Below the pieces are notes generated by a model that was given only the letters and a program-made list of their open reading frames with translations, was not told the DNA's origin and searched no databases. Shown here one piece after another: positions 1 to 8,528 of a DNA stretch of 64,000 bases. This DNA is from Actinoallomurus spadix (GTDB lineage Bacteria > Actinomycetota > Actinomycetes > Streptosporangiales > Streptosporangiaceae): contig NZ_JAMXMX010000001.1 of NCBI RefSeq assembly GCF_024055725.1, positions 1-64,000 on the forward strand, in the 5' to 3' direction. Position numbers and translations under genes: made by a program. The stretch's first letter is position 1, and each line of letters opens with the position of its first letter.

Positions 1-66
1 CAGCAGTTGGATCAGTGGCCGTGTAAGAACGCGGCCGGCACCAACCAGGACTTCACCCCCCGCTGA
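1..66 (+). CDS. C-terminal end of a possible ricin-type lectin-domain protein (partial)
   Basis: Frame 1 is open from the left edge and ends at TGA 64-66. It encodes only 21 residues, including QLDQWPC and NQDF. A QxW-type tryptophan followed by Cys and an NQ-x-F ending resembles the last repeat of ricin-type beta-trefoil domains, which often end secreted carbohydrate-active enzymes. That would suit the sugar-uptake operon next door. The call rests on a very short tail and is tentative. The following stretch (67-182) holds no gene that I can see. Confidence 0.4.
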   Translation, partial: QQLDQWPCKNAAGTNQDFTPR

Positions 67-182
67 CCCCTCCTCCTGAAACCGCACCCCTCCGTACGCC
101 GGCGGGCGGGCGCCCGACCCCAGGTCGCGCCCGCCCGCCGGGCCAGACGATGACCGGCGGGCCGCCGCCGGACGGCGAGGGG

Positions 183-965
183 TCAGCCGAAGACGCGGCG
201 CTGGATCTCGCGCCGGTAGTCCTCGAGGGTCTTGTCAAGGTGGACGGCGGCGGCCTCGGCCGCGGCGTCGGGGTCGCCGTCGCGGATGGCCTGGTAGATC
301 GCGGCGTGCTCCTCGATCGCCTCCTCCGCGTGGCCGCCGACCGTGCCGTGCAGGCCGATCGTGCTGGACTGGCGCTGGAGGCGGCGGGCCTCGCGGACCG
401 CCGCGACGAGGAACGGGTTGTGCGAGGCGGCGGCGATGCCCATGTGGAAGTCGTCGTCTCCCCGGTCGAAAAGCGCCGACTGCCCGGTCACGTGCCCCTC
501 GCGGCACGTCTCGGCGGCGGCCTCGATGGCGCGGAGCTCGGCGGGGGTGCCGCGGCCCGCGCCGCCCCGGCTCGCCGCGGTCTCCTGGACCCGGCGGAAC
601 TCGAAGAGCATGTAGACGTGGTCGAGGTCCGTCGGAAGGAAAAAGCCCTCCCAGCGCGATGAGCCCAGCATCCCCTCGTCGTCGGCGACGTAGAGCCCGC
701 GGCCCTTCTGGGCGCGCACCCGGCCGATCGCGGACAGGATCTTCACGGCCTCCCGCACGACGGTCCGGCTGGTGCCCAGGCGCGCGGCGAGATCGTTCTC
801 CGTGGGCATCCGGTCGCCGGGCTGAAGCCGCAGCTCGGCGATGAGCTGAAGGATCTGCTCGGCCACCAGCTCATAGCGCGGCCGGTACGCACCGGTCCGC
901 TGCGCGTCGCCGCCCTGCCCCGGTGTCGGCGCATCGGTCGCAGCCGGCTTGGGCGTGCCGTCCAC
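183..965 (-). CDS. GntR-family (FadR/FCD subfamily) transcriptional regulator
   Basis: This 260-residue protein has an N-terminal winged helix-turn-helix (YELVAEQILQLIAELRLQPGDRMPTE, then LGTSRTVVREAVKIL) and an all-helical C-terminal FCD ligand domain with FRRVQETAA, DFHMGIAAASHN and HAAIYQAIRDGD motifs. I chose GTG 965 because GGAGG sits six bases upstream; a TTG at 1001 is the longer alternative. It is divergent from the sugar-transport operon starting at 1356. FCD regulators usually repress neighbouring catabolic genes and release DNA when a sugar acid or similar ligand binds. It is probably the local repressor of the operon; the inducer is unknown. Confidence 0.88.
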   Translation of the reverse strand: MDGTPKPAATDAPTPGQGGDAQRTGAYRPRYELVAEQILQLIAELRLQPGDRMPTENDLAARLGTSRTVVREAVKILSAIGRVRAQKGRGLYVADDEGMLGSSRWEGFFLPTDLDHVYMLFEFRRVQETAASRGGAGRGTPAELRAIEAAAETCREGHVTGQSALFDRGDDDFHMGIAAASHNPFLVAAVREARRLQRQSSTIGLHGTVGGHAEEAIEEHAAIYQAIRDGDPDAAAEAAAVHLDKTLEDYRREIQRRVFG

Positions 966-1050
966 CGGCCTGCCTCCTTCGTCGCGGTCCCCCGAGGGCA
1001 AGCCACCCTCGCCTGCCGGAGAGCATACATCTTCGTTCTGTGCCCAGTGA

Positions 1051-1065
1051 ATGAGTATGACTCAT
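1051..1065. promoter_or_regulatory. Perfect 6-3-6 inverted repeat, candidate GntR operator
   Basis: ATGAGT-ATG-ACTCAT is a perfect palindrome with a 3-bp centre. It lies in the 390-bp divergent region between the GntR gene and the sugar-binding lipoprotein gene. Short palindromes of this size are typical operators for FCD-type GntR proteins. Assignment to this regulator is by position only. I see no second copy in the interval 966-1355, which otherwise holds no gene. Confidence 0.5.
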
Positions 1066-1355
1066 CTGCTACCTGGTGGGCGAACATGCCAGATGAACTG
1101 CCCGAATAGTCACCGTCTGTCCCGTCGTGTAGTAACACATCCGTAAAAATAAGCCCAGCCATCCCCTTGACGTAGCGGCGCTCCGGCGCTCTGATGAGGG
1201 ACCACGGAAGTCGCCTGGTCCGAGGTGGTCCCTGGGGTGTTGTCCGCAGTGTCCCGGACCGTCTCGACCGTTCGAAGGTCCACGGATAAGTCAGACACAT
1301 TCTCCTCTGCCCGCCACAACCGGTCGGCGGGCCCCACGACGTCAGTGGAGTAGCC

Positions 1356-2729
1356 ATGACAGACAAGGTCCGCGCCGACGGCGCGAGGAGAGCAGGCAAG
1401 AGCCGCCGCGCAGCGCTGGCTGCCCTCGGCGCCGCGGTAACGCTGGCGGCCGCCACGGCCTGCGGCGGCGGGGGCGGGGGAACCGCCGGCGCACAGGGCG
1501 GCGGTTTCCGGCAGGAGCCGCAGAAGAACGACGGGCCATTGACGGTATGGGTGGACTCGACGCGCCTGGCGGCCGCCCAGCTGTACCAGAAGCAGCATCC
1601 CGCGGTGAAGATGGACATCGTCACCTACGACGGTGACGCCAACGGCTCGAACTACCTCCAGACCAAGGTGAGCCTGTTCAACCGGACCCGTAAGGGATGG
1701 CCGGACGTCGTCTTCAGCTCACAGAACAACGAGGCCTCTTGGGCAGTGCCGGCCGGCTTCACCGCCCCGCTGAACAAGGGCCTGATCCCGCAGTCCACCC
1801 TCGACGGCTGGGCCCACGGCGCCAATGACCCGTGCACGGTGAACGGCACGGTCTACTGCCTGCGCAACGACCTGTCCCAGACCGTGCTCTGGTACAACGC
1901 GGGCCTCATGAAGAAGTGGGGCTACAAGGTCCCGGCGACCTGGGAGGACTACCGGGCGCTGGGGGAGAAGGTCGCCACCGAGCACCCCGGCTACATCGTC
2001 GGCTCCGCGGGCGACGCCTTCACCCCGGAGATCTACATGTGGGCGAGCAAGTGCGGCGCCAACCAGATCACCGGTCCCAAAGCGGTCACGGTCGACACGA
2101 TGAGCGCGAACTGCACCCGGATGGCCGCGCTGCTGGACACCCTGATCAAAAACCACACGATGTCGATGAGCAGCGTGTTCAGCTCCGACTTCGACAAGAA
2201 CCAGGCCGGCAGAATCCTGATGCTGCCCGGCCCGTCCTGGTTCGGCGGCGCGCTGTTCCAGGGCACCTTCAAGACCCCCGCGGGCCAGATCGCGGTCGCT
2301 CCCATGCCGCAGTGGTCCGGTGACCCGACCCCGACCGTCGGCAACGTCGGCGGCGGCACCTGGCTACTGTCGGCGCACAGCGCCCACCTGAAGGCCGGCG
2401 TCGACTTCCTCACCTGGGTGACCACCGCGAACGACTACCAGGGCAAGCTCGCCCCCGGATATCCGGCGAACGCCGCCGCGGCCAAGACCTGGCTGGAGAA
2501 CCAGGCCTCCTCCCACTACTACGCCGGGGACATCACCGGACCGCTCCAGACGGCGGCCGGGCAGGTGTGGTCCGGCTGGGGCTACGGCCAGTTCAGCCAG
2601 GAGGCGATCTGGGCGGCAACCGTCACGACGGGCGTGACCGCCGGCAAGACGATCGTCTCGCTGCTCCCGGCCTGGCAGAACGCCATCACCAACTACGCCC
2701 GGTCCGACGGATACAAGGTCGGCCGGTGA
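1356..2729 (+). CDS. Sugar ABC transporter substrate-binding lipoprotein
   Basis: This 457-residue extracellular solute-binding protein is of the maltose/oligosaccharide class (family 1). The N-terminus is a lipoprotein signal: an Arg/Lys-rich start, a hydrophobic stretch and a lipobox ending TAC at about residue 36, followed by a glycine-rich linker. Later segments such as VLWYNAGLMKKWGYKVPATWEDY are characteristic of the family. GGAG precedes ATG 1356. Its stop overlaps the first permease start by 4 bp, so it leads a binding-protein/permease/permease operon. No ATPase is encoded here; such importers often share a distant MsiK-type ATPase. The substrate is not evident, but downstream enzymes point to an L-fucose/L-galactose-like sugar or a glycoside of one. 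Confidence 0.9.
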   Translation: MTDKVRADGARRAGKSRRAALAALGAAVTLAAATACGGGGGGTAGAQGGGFRQEPQKNDGPLTVWVDSTRLAAAQLYQKQHPAVKMDIVTYDGDANGSNYLQTKVSLFNRTRKGWPDVVFSSQNNEASWAVPAGFTAPLNKGLIPQSTLDGWAHGANDPCTVNGTVYCLRNDLSQTVLWYNAGLMKKWGYKVPATWEDYRALGEKVATEHPGYIVGSAGDAFTPEIYMWASKCGANQITGPKAVTVDTMSANCTRMAALLDTLIKNHTMSMSSVFSSDFDKNQAGRILMLPGPSWFGGALFQGTFKTPAGQIAVAPMPQWSGDPTPTVGNVGGGTWLLSAHSAHLKAGVDFLTWVTTANDYQGKLAPGYPANAAAAKTWLENQASSHYYAGDITGPLQTAAGQVWSGWGYGQFSQEAIWAATVTTGVTAGKTIVSLLPAWQNAITNYARSDGYKVGR

Positions 2730-3631
2730 GCGCATCGTCGAGCGCCGGTGGCGGCCGGGTGCGACGCCTGTCGTGGCCCGGCCGTGCCGGACACGGATTC
2801 GTCGCCCCGTACGTCGTGCTGCTGATCGCGTTCGGCCTCGTGCCGACGATCTACGCGATCTACTTCGCCTTCACCGACGCGAGCGAGCGGTTCGCCGGGC
2901 TGTCGAACTTCGCCACCGCGGCGACCGACTTCCGCTTCCTGCCGGCCGTGGGCCACGTGGCGCTCTACCTGCTGATCTGGCTGGTCTCGCTGGTGGTCCT
3001 GGTCGTCGGGCTCGCGCTCCTGCTGCACGGCCTGGCCGCCCGCGCGGCCGACAGGGCCCTGCGCTTCCTCTACTACATCCCCGGGGCGCTGGCCGGCGCG
3101 GCGAGCGCGATGGTCTGGCTGTTCATGCTCGACCCGACGGTGAGCCCGGTGGGCTTCCTGCTGCGCGCGTCCGGTCTCGGCACATTCGGTCAGGTCATCG
3201 CGCCCGGGCACCTGCCGATCCTGCTGGCCGTCATCGCGTTCTGGACGGGCGCGGGCGGCTGGATCGTGGTGATGTACGGCGCGCTGAACAACATCTCCGC
3301 GGACGTACTGGAGGCGGCCCGGATCGACGGGGCCGGCCCCTGGCAGATCGCGCGGCACATCCAGCTGCCCCTCCTGCGCAAGTGGATCGTCTACATGGTG
3401 ATCCTGTCCTTCGCCGCGGGCACCCAGCTGTTCGTCGAACCGCAGCTGCTGTCGCAGGCGAGCAACGGCGTGGCCGGCCGGGACTACTCCCTCAACCAGC
3501 TCTCCTACGACTTCGCCTTCCAGAACGACAACGTCGGCTCCGCAGCGGCCATCTCGGTCGAACTGCTGGTCGTCGGGCTCGTCGTCGCGGGCCTGTTCGT
3601 CGCCAGATCGGGGTTCTTCGATGCCGACTGA
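2726..3631 (+). CDS. Sugar ABC transporter permease (MalF/UgpA type)
   Basis: This 301-residue integral membrane protein has about six hydrophobic segments. The cytoplasmic EAA loop, EAARIDGAGPWQIARHIQLP, is the family signature that contacts the ATPase. GTG 2726 overlaps the binding-protein stop (GTGA). The open frame extends further upstream, but that part only shadows the lipoprotein gene. It pairs with the next permease to form the translocation channel. Confidence 0.9.
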   Translation: MSASSSAGGGRVRRLSWPGRAGHGFVAPYVVLLIAFGLVPTIYAIYFAFTDASERFAGLSNFATAATDFRFLPAVGHVALYLLIWLVSLVVLVVGLALLLHGLAARAADRALRFLYYIPGALAGAASAMVWLFMLDPTVSPVGFLLRASGLGTFGQVIAPGHLPILLAVIAFWTGAGGWIVVMYGALNNISADVLEAARIDGAGPWQIARHIQLPLLRKWIVYMVILSFAAGTQLFVEPQLLSQASNGVAGRDYSLNQLSYDFAFQNDNVGSAAAISVELLVVGLVVAGLFVARSGFFDAD

Positions 3632-4577
3632 CATCCGGCGGCCCGCGGCGGCCGCCCACGCCGGCCCGGCCGCCGGATCGACGGCCCGCCGGGCCGGGCG
3701 GGCGGGCCGCCCCGCTCGCCGCAGGCCGCCGAACCCGCTGCGCGCCCTGGCGCTCACGGCGTTCCTGCTGTTCTTCGTGGTCCCCGTCCTGTGGCTCCTG
3801 CTGGCGGCCACCAAGACCGACGACCAGCTCGTCCACGGCGACCCGCTGTCCTTCGGGTCCTGGTCCGGGCTACGGCACAACTGGCAGGCGCTGACGTCCT
3901 ACCAGGGCGACGCGATCTTCCTGTGGCTGCGCAACTCCGCGGTCTACTCGTTCCTCGCGCTCGCGATCACGCTGTGCGTGACGATCCCCGCCGGGTACGC
4001 GCTCGCGATGACCGAGTTCCGCGGTCGCCGCACGCTCCTGGTGGCGACCCTCGTCGTCATGCTCATGCCGAACGCGACGCTCGTGGTGCCGCTGTTCCTG
4101 GAGATCAACGCCGTCCACCTGGCCGGCTCGATGTGGTCGGTCATCCTGCCGTACTCGTTCTATCCGTTCGGCGTGTACCTGACCTACATCTACTTCAGCA
4201 CCGCGATGCCGAAGGAGCTGCTGGCCGCCGCGAAGCTCGACGGCTGCTCGGAGTTCGGCGTCTTCCGCCGTATCGCCCTGCCGCTGGCCACCCCGGTCGT
4301 CGCCCTGGTCGGGTTCTTCAGCTTCGTGGCCAACTGGACCAACTACTTCCTCCCGTACGTCCTGCTGCCGGACAGTGATCAATTCCCGGTGCAGGTGGGC
4401 CTGGGCACGCTGCTGAACAACGTCCCGCAGTTCAACCCGACCGTCGGCTCGCTGGAGGTGCAGCGCCCCGAACTGGCGCTGGCCACGCTGCTGGCGATCA
4501 CTCCCGTGCTCGTCGTCTTCCTGTTCTCACAGCGTTTCCTGGTCGCCGGGATGCTCGCCGGCGCGACCAAGGACTGA
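3621..4577 (+). CDS. Sugar ABC transporter permease (MalG/UgpE type)
   Basis: The protein has 318 residues. A basic, Ala/Pro/Arg-rich N-terminal tail of about 40 residues precedes six hydrophobic segments and the EAA-like loop LLAAAKLDGCSEFGVFRRIALP. It overlaps the previous permease by 11 bp. Segments such as FFVVPVLWLLLAATK and NSAVYSFLALAITL match the second permease of family-1 sugar importers. It forms the heterodimeric channel with the product of 2726-3631. Confidence 0.9.
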   Translation: MPTDIRRPAAAAHAGPAAGSTARRAGRAGRPARRRPPNPLRALALTAFLLFFVVPVLWLLLAATKTDDQLVHGDPLSFGSWSGLRHNWQALTSYQGDAIFLWLRNSAVYSFLALAITLCVTIPAGYALAMTEFRGRRTLLVATLVVMLMPNATLVVPLFLEINAVHLAGSMWSVILPYSFYPFGVYLTYIYFSTAMPKELLAAAKLDGCSEFGVFRRIALPLATPVVALVGFFSFVANWTNYFLPYVLLPDSDQFPVQVGLGTLLNNVPQFNPTVGSLEVQRPELALATLLAITPVLVVFLFSQRFLVAGMLAGATKD

Positions 4578-4668
4578 CCGGCCCGGACCCGCCGCGGGCC
4601 CGACCGGCGCGCGGGCACGGGTCCGCTCACCGCGGGCGCGACCGCGCCCTGGAATGGAGAACTCCCGG

Positions 4669-6594
4669 ATGCTCCCCGTCATCACGGCCTCGGTACCGCT
4701 GCTCGAACCACCGGGCTGGGCGATAGCGCAGCGCCAGCTGTTCGACCTGCTCGACCATGCCTGGCGCCGGTTCGCGCGCGACTTCACCGGCCCGGACGGG
4801 CGCCTGCTCTACAACGACCGGCTCACCTCGCGCGACGGCGTGGACGACTTCTACGAGACCTTCTTCAACTGGCCCCAGCTCTACCTCCTCGGCGGAGCCG
4901 ACGACCTGCTCGCCGCGTCCGAGCGGCACTGGGAGGGGGTCACCCGGCAGCTGACCGAGCTGGGCATGCTGCACGAGGAGTACGAGCGGGGCTACGACTG
5001 GTTCCACCAGGGCGAGAGCCTGCTGCTGTTCTACTTCCTGTGCATGGCCGCCCCCGAGCGCTGGACCGAGCGGGCGCTGCGGTTCGCGGACCTGTACGTC
5101 GACCCCGCGCACGGCAACTACGACCCCGAGCACCGCATCATCCGCCGGCCGCACAACGGCAGCGACCCGCGGCGGGACGGGCTGTTCGACGGTGACGCCT
5201 ATCCCTGGCTGCCCAAAGAGGCGCGGATGTACGGCTTCCCGCTGGACTGGGTGCTGCCGCCCGGCGCCGAGCCGGAGGATCCGGACCGCGATCCGCGGCT
5301 CGGCGCGGAGATGCGCCGCAGGATGGGCGTCGGGGACACCGCGGTCAATCTGGCCGCCTCCGGGCTGGTCCTCAACGCCCTGATCCTGTCCGGCGAGCCG
5401 CGCTACCGCGACTGGATCGCCGAGTACGTCGGCGCGTGGCGCGAGCGGGCCGCCGCCAACGGCGGCATCGTGCCCGACAACGTCGCCCCGGACGGCACGG
5501 TCGGCGGGCTGCTGGAGGGACGCTGGTACGGCGGCCACTACGGCTGGTCGTGGCCGCACGGCTGGTACAGCGTCGGGCACGCCGCGATGGTCGGCGCCCT
5601 CGCGGCGGCCGCCGCGACCGGCGACGACTCCTACCTCGACCTCGTACGCCCGGCGCTGGACGAGGTCATCGCCCACGGCAAGGTGATGACCTTCACGGAG
5701 GCCGATTCCAGCCTGGAGTCGAAGTGGAGCGTCCAGCTCGAGGAGGACGTCCGCACGCCGACCCTGCACGTGCCGTTCCGGTACGGCGATCGCGGCTGGT
5801 TCGACTACAACCCCATGCTGATGGCGGTGCCCACCGCGCTGTGGCACCACTCCGCCGCGGTCGCCGACCGGGACCGCCTCGAGCGCCTGCGCGCGGCCGC
5901 CGGCTACGACTGGCGTATGGTCCGGTCGTTCCGCAGCAAAGAGGAGGCCGGGCACGAGGAACCCTGGTTCGCCTTCCTCACCGGTGACGACCCCGGATAT
6001 CCGGAGCGGATCCTCGCCGCCGCGCAGGCCCAGGTACGGCACCGGCTGACCCGCATGGAGCGCTACCGCGGCATGGACGTGCCCGAGGCCGACATCCATG
6101 TCTGGCAGCAGTCGAACCCGGTGGTCACCGAGGCCTTGGTCCAGTTGACCTGGGGCGGCCCGCAGGTCGTCTACAACGGCGGCCTGCAGCAGGCGCGGGT
6201 GCGCTACTACGACGCCGACGCGCGGCGCCCGGGCCTGCCGTCCTCGGTGGCGGCCCTCGTGTCCCGCATCGATCCGGAGGCCACCGTCGTCGACCTGGTC
6301 AACCTCGACCCGGAGTCGGTGCACCGCGTCATCGTGCAGGCCGGGGCGTGCGCCGAGCACACCATCCGCACGGTGCGCCACACGGTCTGCGACGACCCCT
6401 CCTGGATCGGCGACATGTACGACTACGGGCACGGCCGGCCGGCGGTGACCTCGGGCGAGGCCCGCGTCGACGGGCCCTGGCTGCTCGTGGAGCTGCCCCG
6501 TTCGACTCGGATCCGCCTGACGCTGGAACTCGACCTGCGCACGAGCCCGCCGTCCTACCGCACGCCGTTCGACGCGGACGAGGACCCGTCATGA
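4669..6594 (+). CDS. Uncharacterised 641-residue protein, possibly an (alpha/alpha)-barrel carbohydrate-active enzyme
   Basis: I do not recognise a named family with confidence. The first ~400 residues are rich in Trp/Tyr/His/Asp patches (VDDFYETFFNWPQLYLLGG, GYDWFHQGESLLLFYF, WYGGHYGWSWPHGWYSVGH) alternating with helices, as in (alpha/alpha)6-barrel glycosidases and lyases. The last ~120 residues look like a beta-rich module. I see no signal peptide, so it is probably cytoplasmic. ATG 4669 has GGAG nine bases upstream; ATG 4654 is the longer option. It lies between the permeases and the dehydrogenase (4-bp overlap), so it probably processes the imported sugar or glycoside. Confidence 0.6.
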   Translation: MLPVITASVPLLEPPGWAIAQRQLFDLLDHAWRRFARDFTGPDGRLLYNDRLTSRDGVDDFYETFFNWPQLYLLGGADDLLAASERHWEGVTRQLTELGMLHEEYERGYDWFHQGESLLLFYFLCMAAPERWTERALRFADLYVDPAHGNYDPEHRIIRRPHNGSDPRRDGLFDGDAYPWLPKEARMYGFPLDWVLPPGAEPEDPDRDPRLGAEMRRRMGVGDTAVNLAASGLVLNALILSGEPRYRDWIAEYVGAWRERAAANGGIVPDNVAPDGTVGGLLEGRWYGGHYGWSWPHGWYSVGHAAMVGALAAAAATGDDSYLDLVRPALDEVIAHGKVMTFTEADSSLESKWSVQLEEDVRTPTLHVPFRYGDRGWFDYNPMLMAVPTALWHHSAAVADRDRLERLRAAAGYDWRMVRSFRSKEEAGHEEPWFAFLTGDDPGYPERILAAAQAQVRHRLTRMERYRGMDVPEADIHVWQQSNPVVTEALVQLTWGGPQVVYNGGLQQARVRYYDADARRPGLPSSVAALVSRIDPEATVVDLVNLDPESVHRVIVQAGACAEHTIRTVRHTVCDDPSWIGDMYDYGHGRPAVTSGEARVDGPWLLVELPRSTRIRLTLELDLRTSPPSYRTPFDADEDPS

Positions 6595-7538
6595 GGAGTC
6601 GGCCACTCGGCCGTACCGGCCTGGAGGTCTCCGAACTCGGATTCGGCGCGTCGCCGCTGGGCGCGGTGTACGGCGCCTTCGCCGAGCAGGACGGCATCGA
6701 CGCCGTGCACGCCGCGCTCGACTCCGGCGTCACCTTCTTCGACGTGTCCCCCTACTACGGGGCGACGGCGGCCGAGGCGGTGCTCGGGAAGGCGCTGCGC
6801 GGCGTCGACCGGGCGGGCTACGTCCTGGCCACCAAGGTCGGCCGGTACGGCGACGCCGCGTTCGACTTCGGCGCCGACCGGGTCAAGCGCAGCGTGCACG
6901 AGAGCCTCGAACGGCTCGGCACCGACCACGTCGACCTGATCCAGTGCCACGACATCGAGTTCGGCGACCTCGACCGGATCGCCGGGGAGACCATCCCCGC
7001 GCTGCGTGAGCTGCGGGAGGCCGGCCTGGTCCGCTTCATCGGCGTGACCGGCCTCCCCCTGCCCGCGCTCGCGTACGTCGCCGAGCGCGCCGAGGTCGAC
7101 ACCGTCATGTCCTACTGCCAGTACACCCTCCAGAACCGCCGGCTCGCCGCCTGGCGCGAGCACTTCACCGGGCGGGGCGTCGCCGTGCTGAACGCCGCGC
7201 CGCTGGCGATGGGGGCCTTGACGTCGCGGGGCGCGCCGCCGTGGCATCCCGCGCCCGCGCCGGTCCTCGAACGCTGCGCGGCGGCGGCCGCGCTGTGCCG
7301 CTCGCGTGGGGCGGACCTCACCCGGCTCGCCCTCCGCTTCGCCGTCAGCACGGGCGGCTTCGCCACCACGGTCGTCGGCGGCGCCCACCCGGACGAGGTC
7401 CGCCGCAACGTCCGGTGGCTCCGCGAACCCCTCGACGAGGCACTGCTACGCGACGTCGAGGAGTGCCTCGCCCCCGTACGGGACGTCGGCTGGCCCAGCG
7501 GCCGCCCGGAGAACCAAAGTCTGGGAGGCCGGCCGTGA
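6591..7538 (+). CDS. Aldo-keto reductase, L-galactose/L-fucose dehydrogenase-like
   Basis: This 315-residue NAD(P)-dependent enzyme of the aldo/keto reductase superfamily closely resembles plant-type L-galactose dehydrogenase (LGRTGLEVSELGFGASPLG, FFDVSPYYG, LIQCHDIEFGDLD, RFIGVTGLPL). The catalytic tetrad is visible: Asp and Tyr in the FFDVSPYYG segment, Lys in LATKVG and His in QCHD. It likely oxidises C1 of an L-sugar to the lactone. It overlaps the gene before by ATGA and the lactonase-like gene after by GTGA, so the order dehydrogenase then lactonase matches the oxidative L-fucose route. Confidence 0.85.
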   Translation: MRSRPLGRTGLEVSELGFGASPLGAVYGAFAEQDGIDAVHAALDSGVTFFDVSPYYGATAAEAVLGKALRGVDRAGYVLATKVGRYGDAAFDFGADRVKRSVHESLERLGTDHVDLIQCHDIEFGDLDRIAGETIPALRELREAGLVRFIGVTGLPLPALAYVAERAEVDTVMSYCQYTLQNRRLAAWREHFTGRGVAVLNAAPLAMGALTSRGAPPWHPAPAPVLERCAAAAALCRSRGADLTRLALRFAVSTGGFATTVVGGAHPDEVRRNVRWLREPLDEALLRDVEECLAPVRDVGWPSGRPENQSLGGRP

Positions 7539-8437
7539 ACGTCACGCCCGACGGTGCGAGGGCCGGGCTCGGCGGCCGGGCGATCCTCGACTCCCACGTC
7601 CACTTCTGGGATCCGCGGAACCTCACGTACCCGTGGCTGGAGGACGTGGCGCCGCTCAACCGTCCCTTCACCGCCGGCGACTTCCCGCAGGGCCGTCCCG
7701 AGCCCGTTGAAGTGATCTTCGTGGAGGCGGGGCGGGCCGCGCGGGAGGCGGCAGCCGAGATCGAGTGGGTCCGCCGCGCGGCCCGGGCCCGGCCGTGGAT
7801 CCGCGGGGTCGTCGCGCACGCCGACCTGGAGGACCCCGGCCGTGCCCGTGAAGTGATCCGCGCCTACACCGGCGATCCGTTCGTCGTCGGCGTGCGCCGC
7901 AACGTCCAGGACGAGGCCGCCGGCTTCACCGCGACCGCGGACTTCCGCGCCGGCGTGCGCCTCCTCGGCGCGGCCGGACTGCCCTTCGACGCCTGCGTGC
8001 GCGCGCACCAGCTGCCGGAGCTGACCGAGCTGGCCGCCGCCTGCCCGCAGACCACCATCGTCCTCGACCACCTCGGCAAGCCGGTGCCACCGGGCGACAC
8101 GGCGTGGCGGCAGGCGTTCCGCCGGCTGGCGGAGTGCGCGAACGTCGTCTGCAAGCTCTCCGGTCTGGCCACCGAGGCCGGTCCGGGCACCGAGCGCCCG
8201 CACCTGCTCGCCACGCTCCGCGAGGCGCTGGAGATCTTCGGCCCCGAGCGATGCCTGTACGGCAGCGACCGGCCGGTGATGACCCTCGCCACGGACTACG
8301 AGTCCTGGCTCGATCTCGTCCGCGCCGCACTCGCCGGACACCCGCCCGCCGCCGTCGAGGCGGTCCTGTACGACACCGCGGCCCGGATCTACCGGGTCCG
8401 CCGCCGCCCCGCCACGACACGAAAGGACCCGCAGTGA
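7535..8437 (+). CDS. Amidohydrolase-family sugar lactonase (L-fuconolactonase-like)
   Basis: This 300-residue TIM-barrel metal-dependent hydrolase belongs to the COG3618 type. The N-terminal DSHVHFWDP motif, a central LDHLGKP motif (metal/catalytic His) and a C-terminal YGSDRP Asp are the expected active-site elements. GTG 7535 has GGGAGG upstream. Members hydrolyse L-fucono- or L-rhamnono-lactones and related compounds, which fits the preceding sugar dehydrogenase. No enolase-type sugar-acid dehydratase follows, so the route is incomplete within this operon. Confidence 0.82.
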   Translation: MNVTPDGARAGLGGRAILDSHVHFWDPRNLTYPWLEDVAPLNRPFTAGDFPQGRPEPVEVIFVEAGRAAREAAAEIEWVRRAARARPWIRGVVAHADLEDPGRAREVIRAYTGDPFVVGVRRNVQDEAAGFTATADFRAGVRLLGAAGLPFDACVRAHQLPELTELAAACPQTTIVLDHLGKPVPPGDTAWRQAFRRLAECANVVCKLSGLATEAGPGTERPHLLATLREALEIFGPERCLYGSDRPVMTLATDYESWLDLVRAALAGHPPAAVEAVLYDTAARIYRVRRRPATTRKDPQ

Positions 8438-8528
8438 CACGCCCAGCCCGGTCCACCCGGCCGAAGCCCGTCCGCCGCGCGGACCAGACCTCCCGGCACG
8501 CGACCCCACCCCGCGCAGGGGAGACCGC

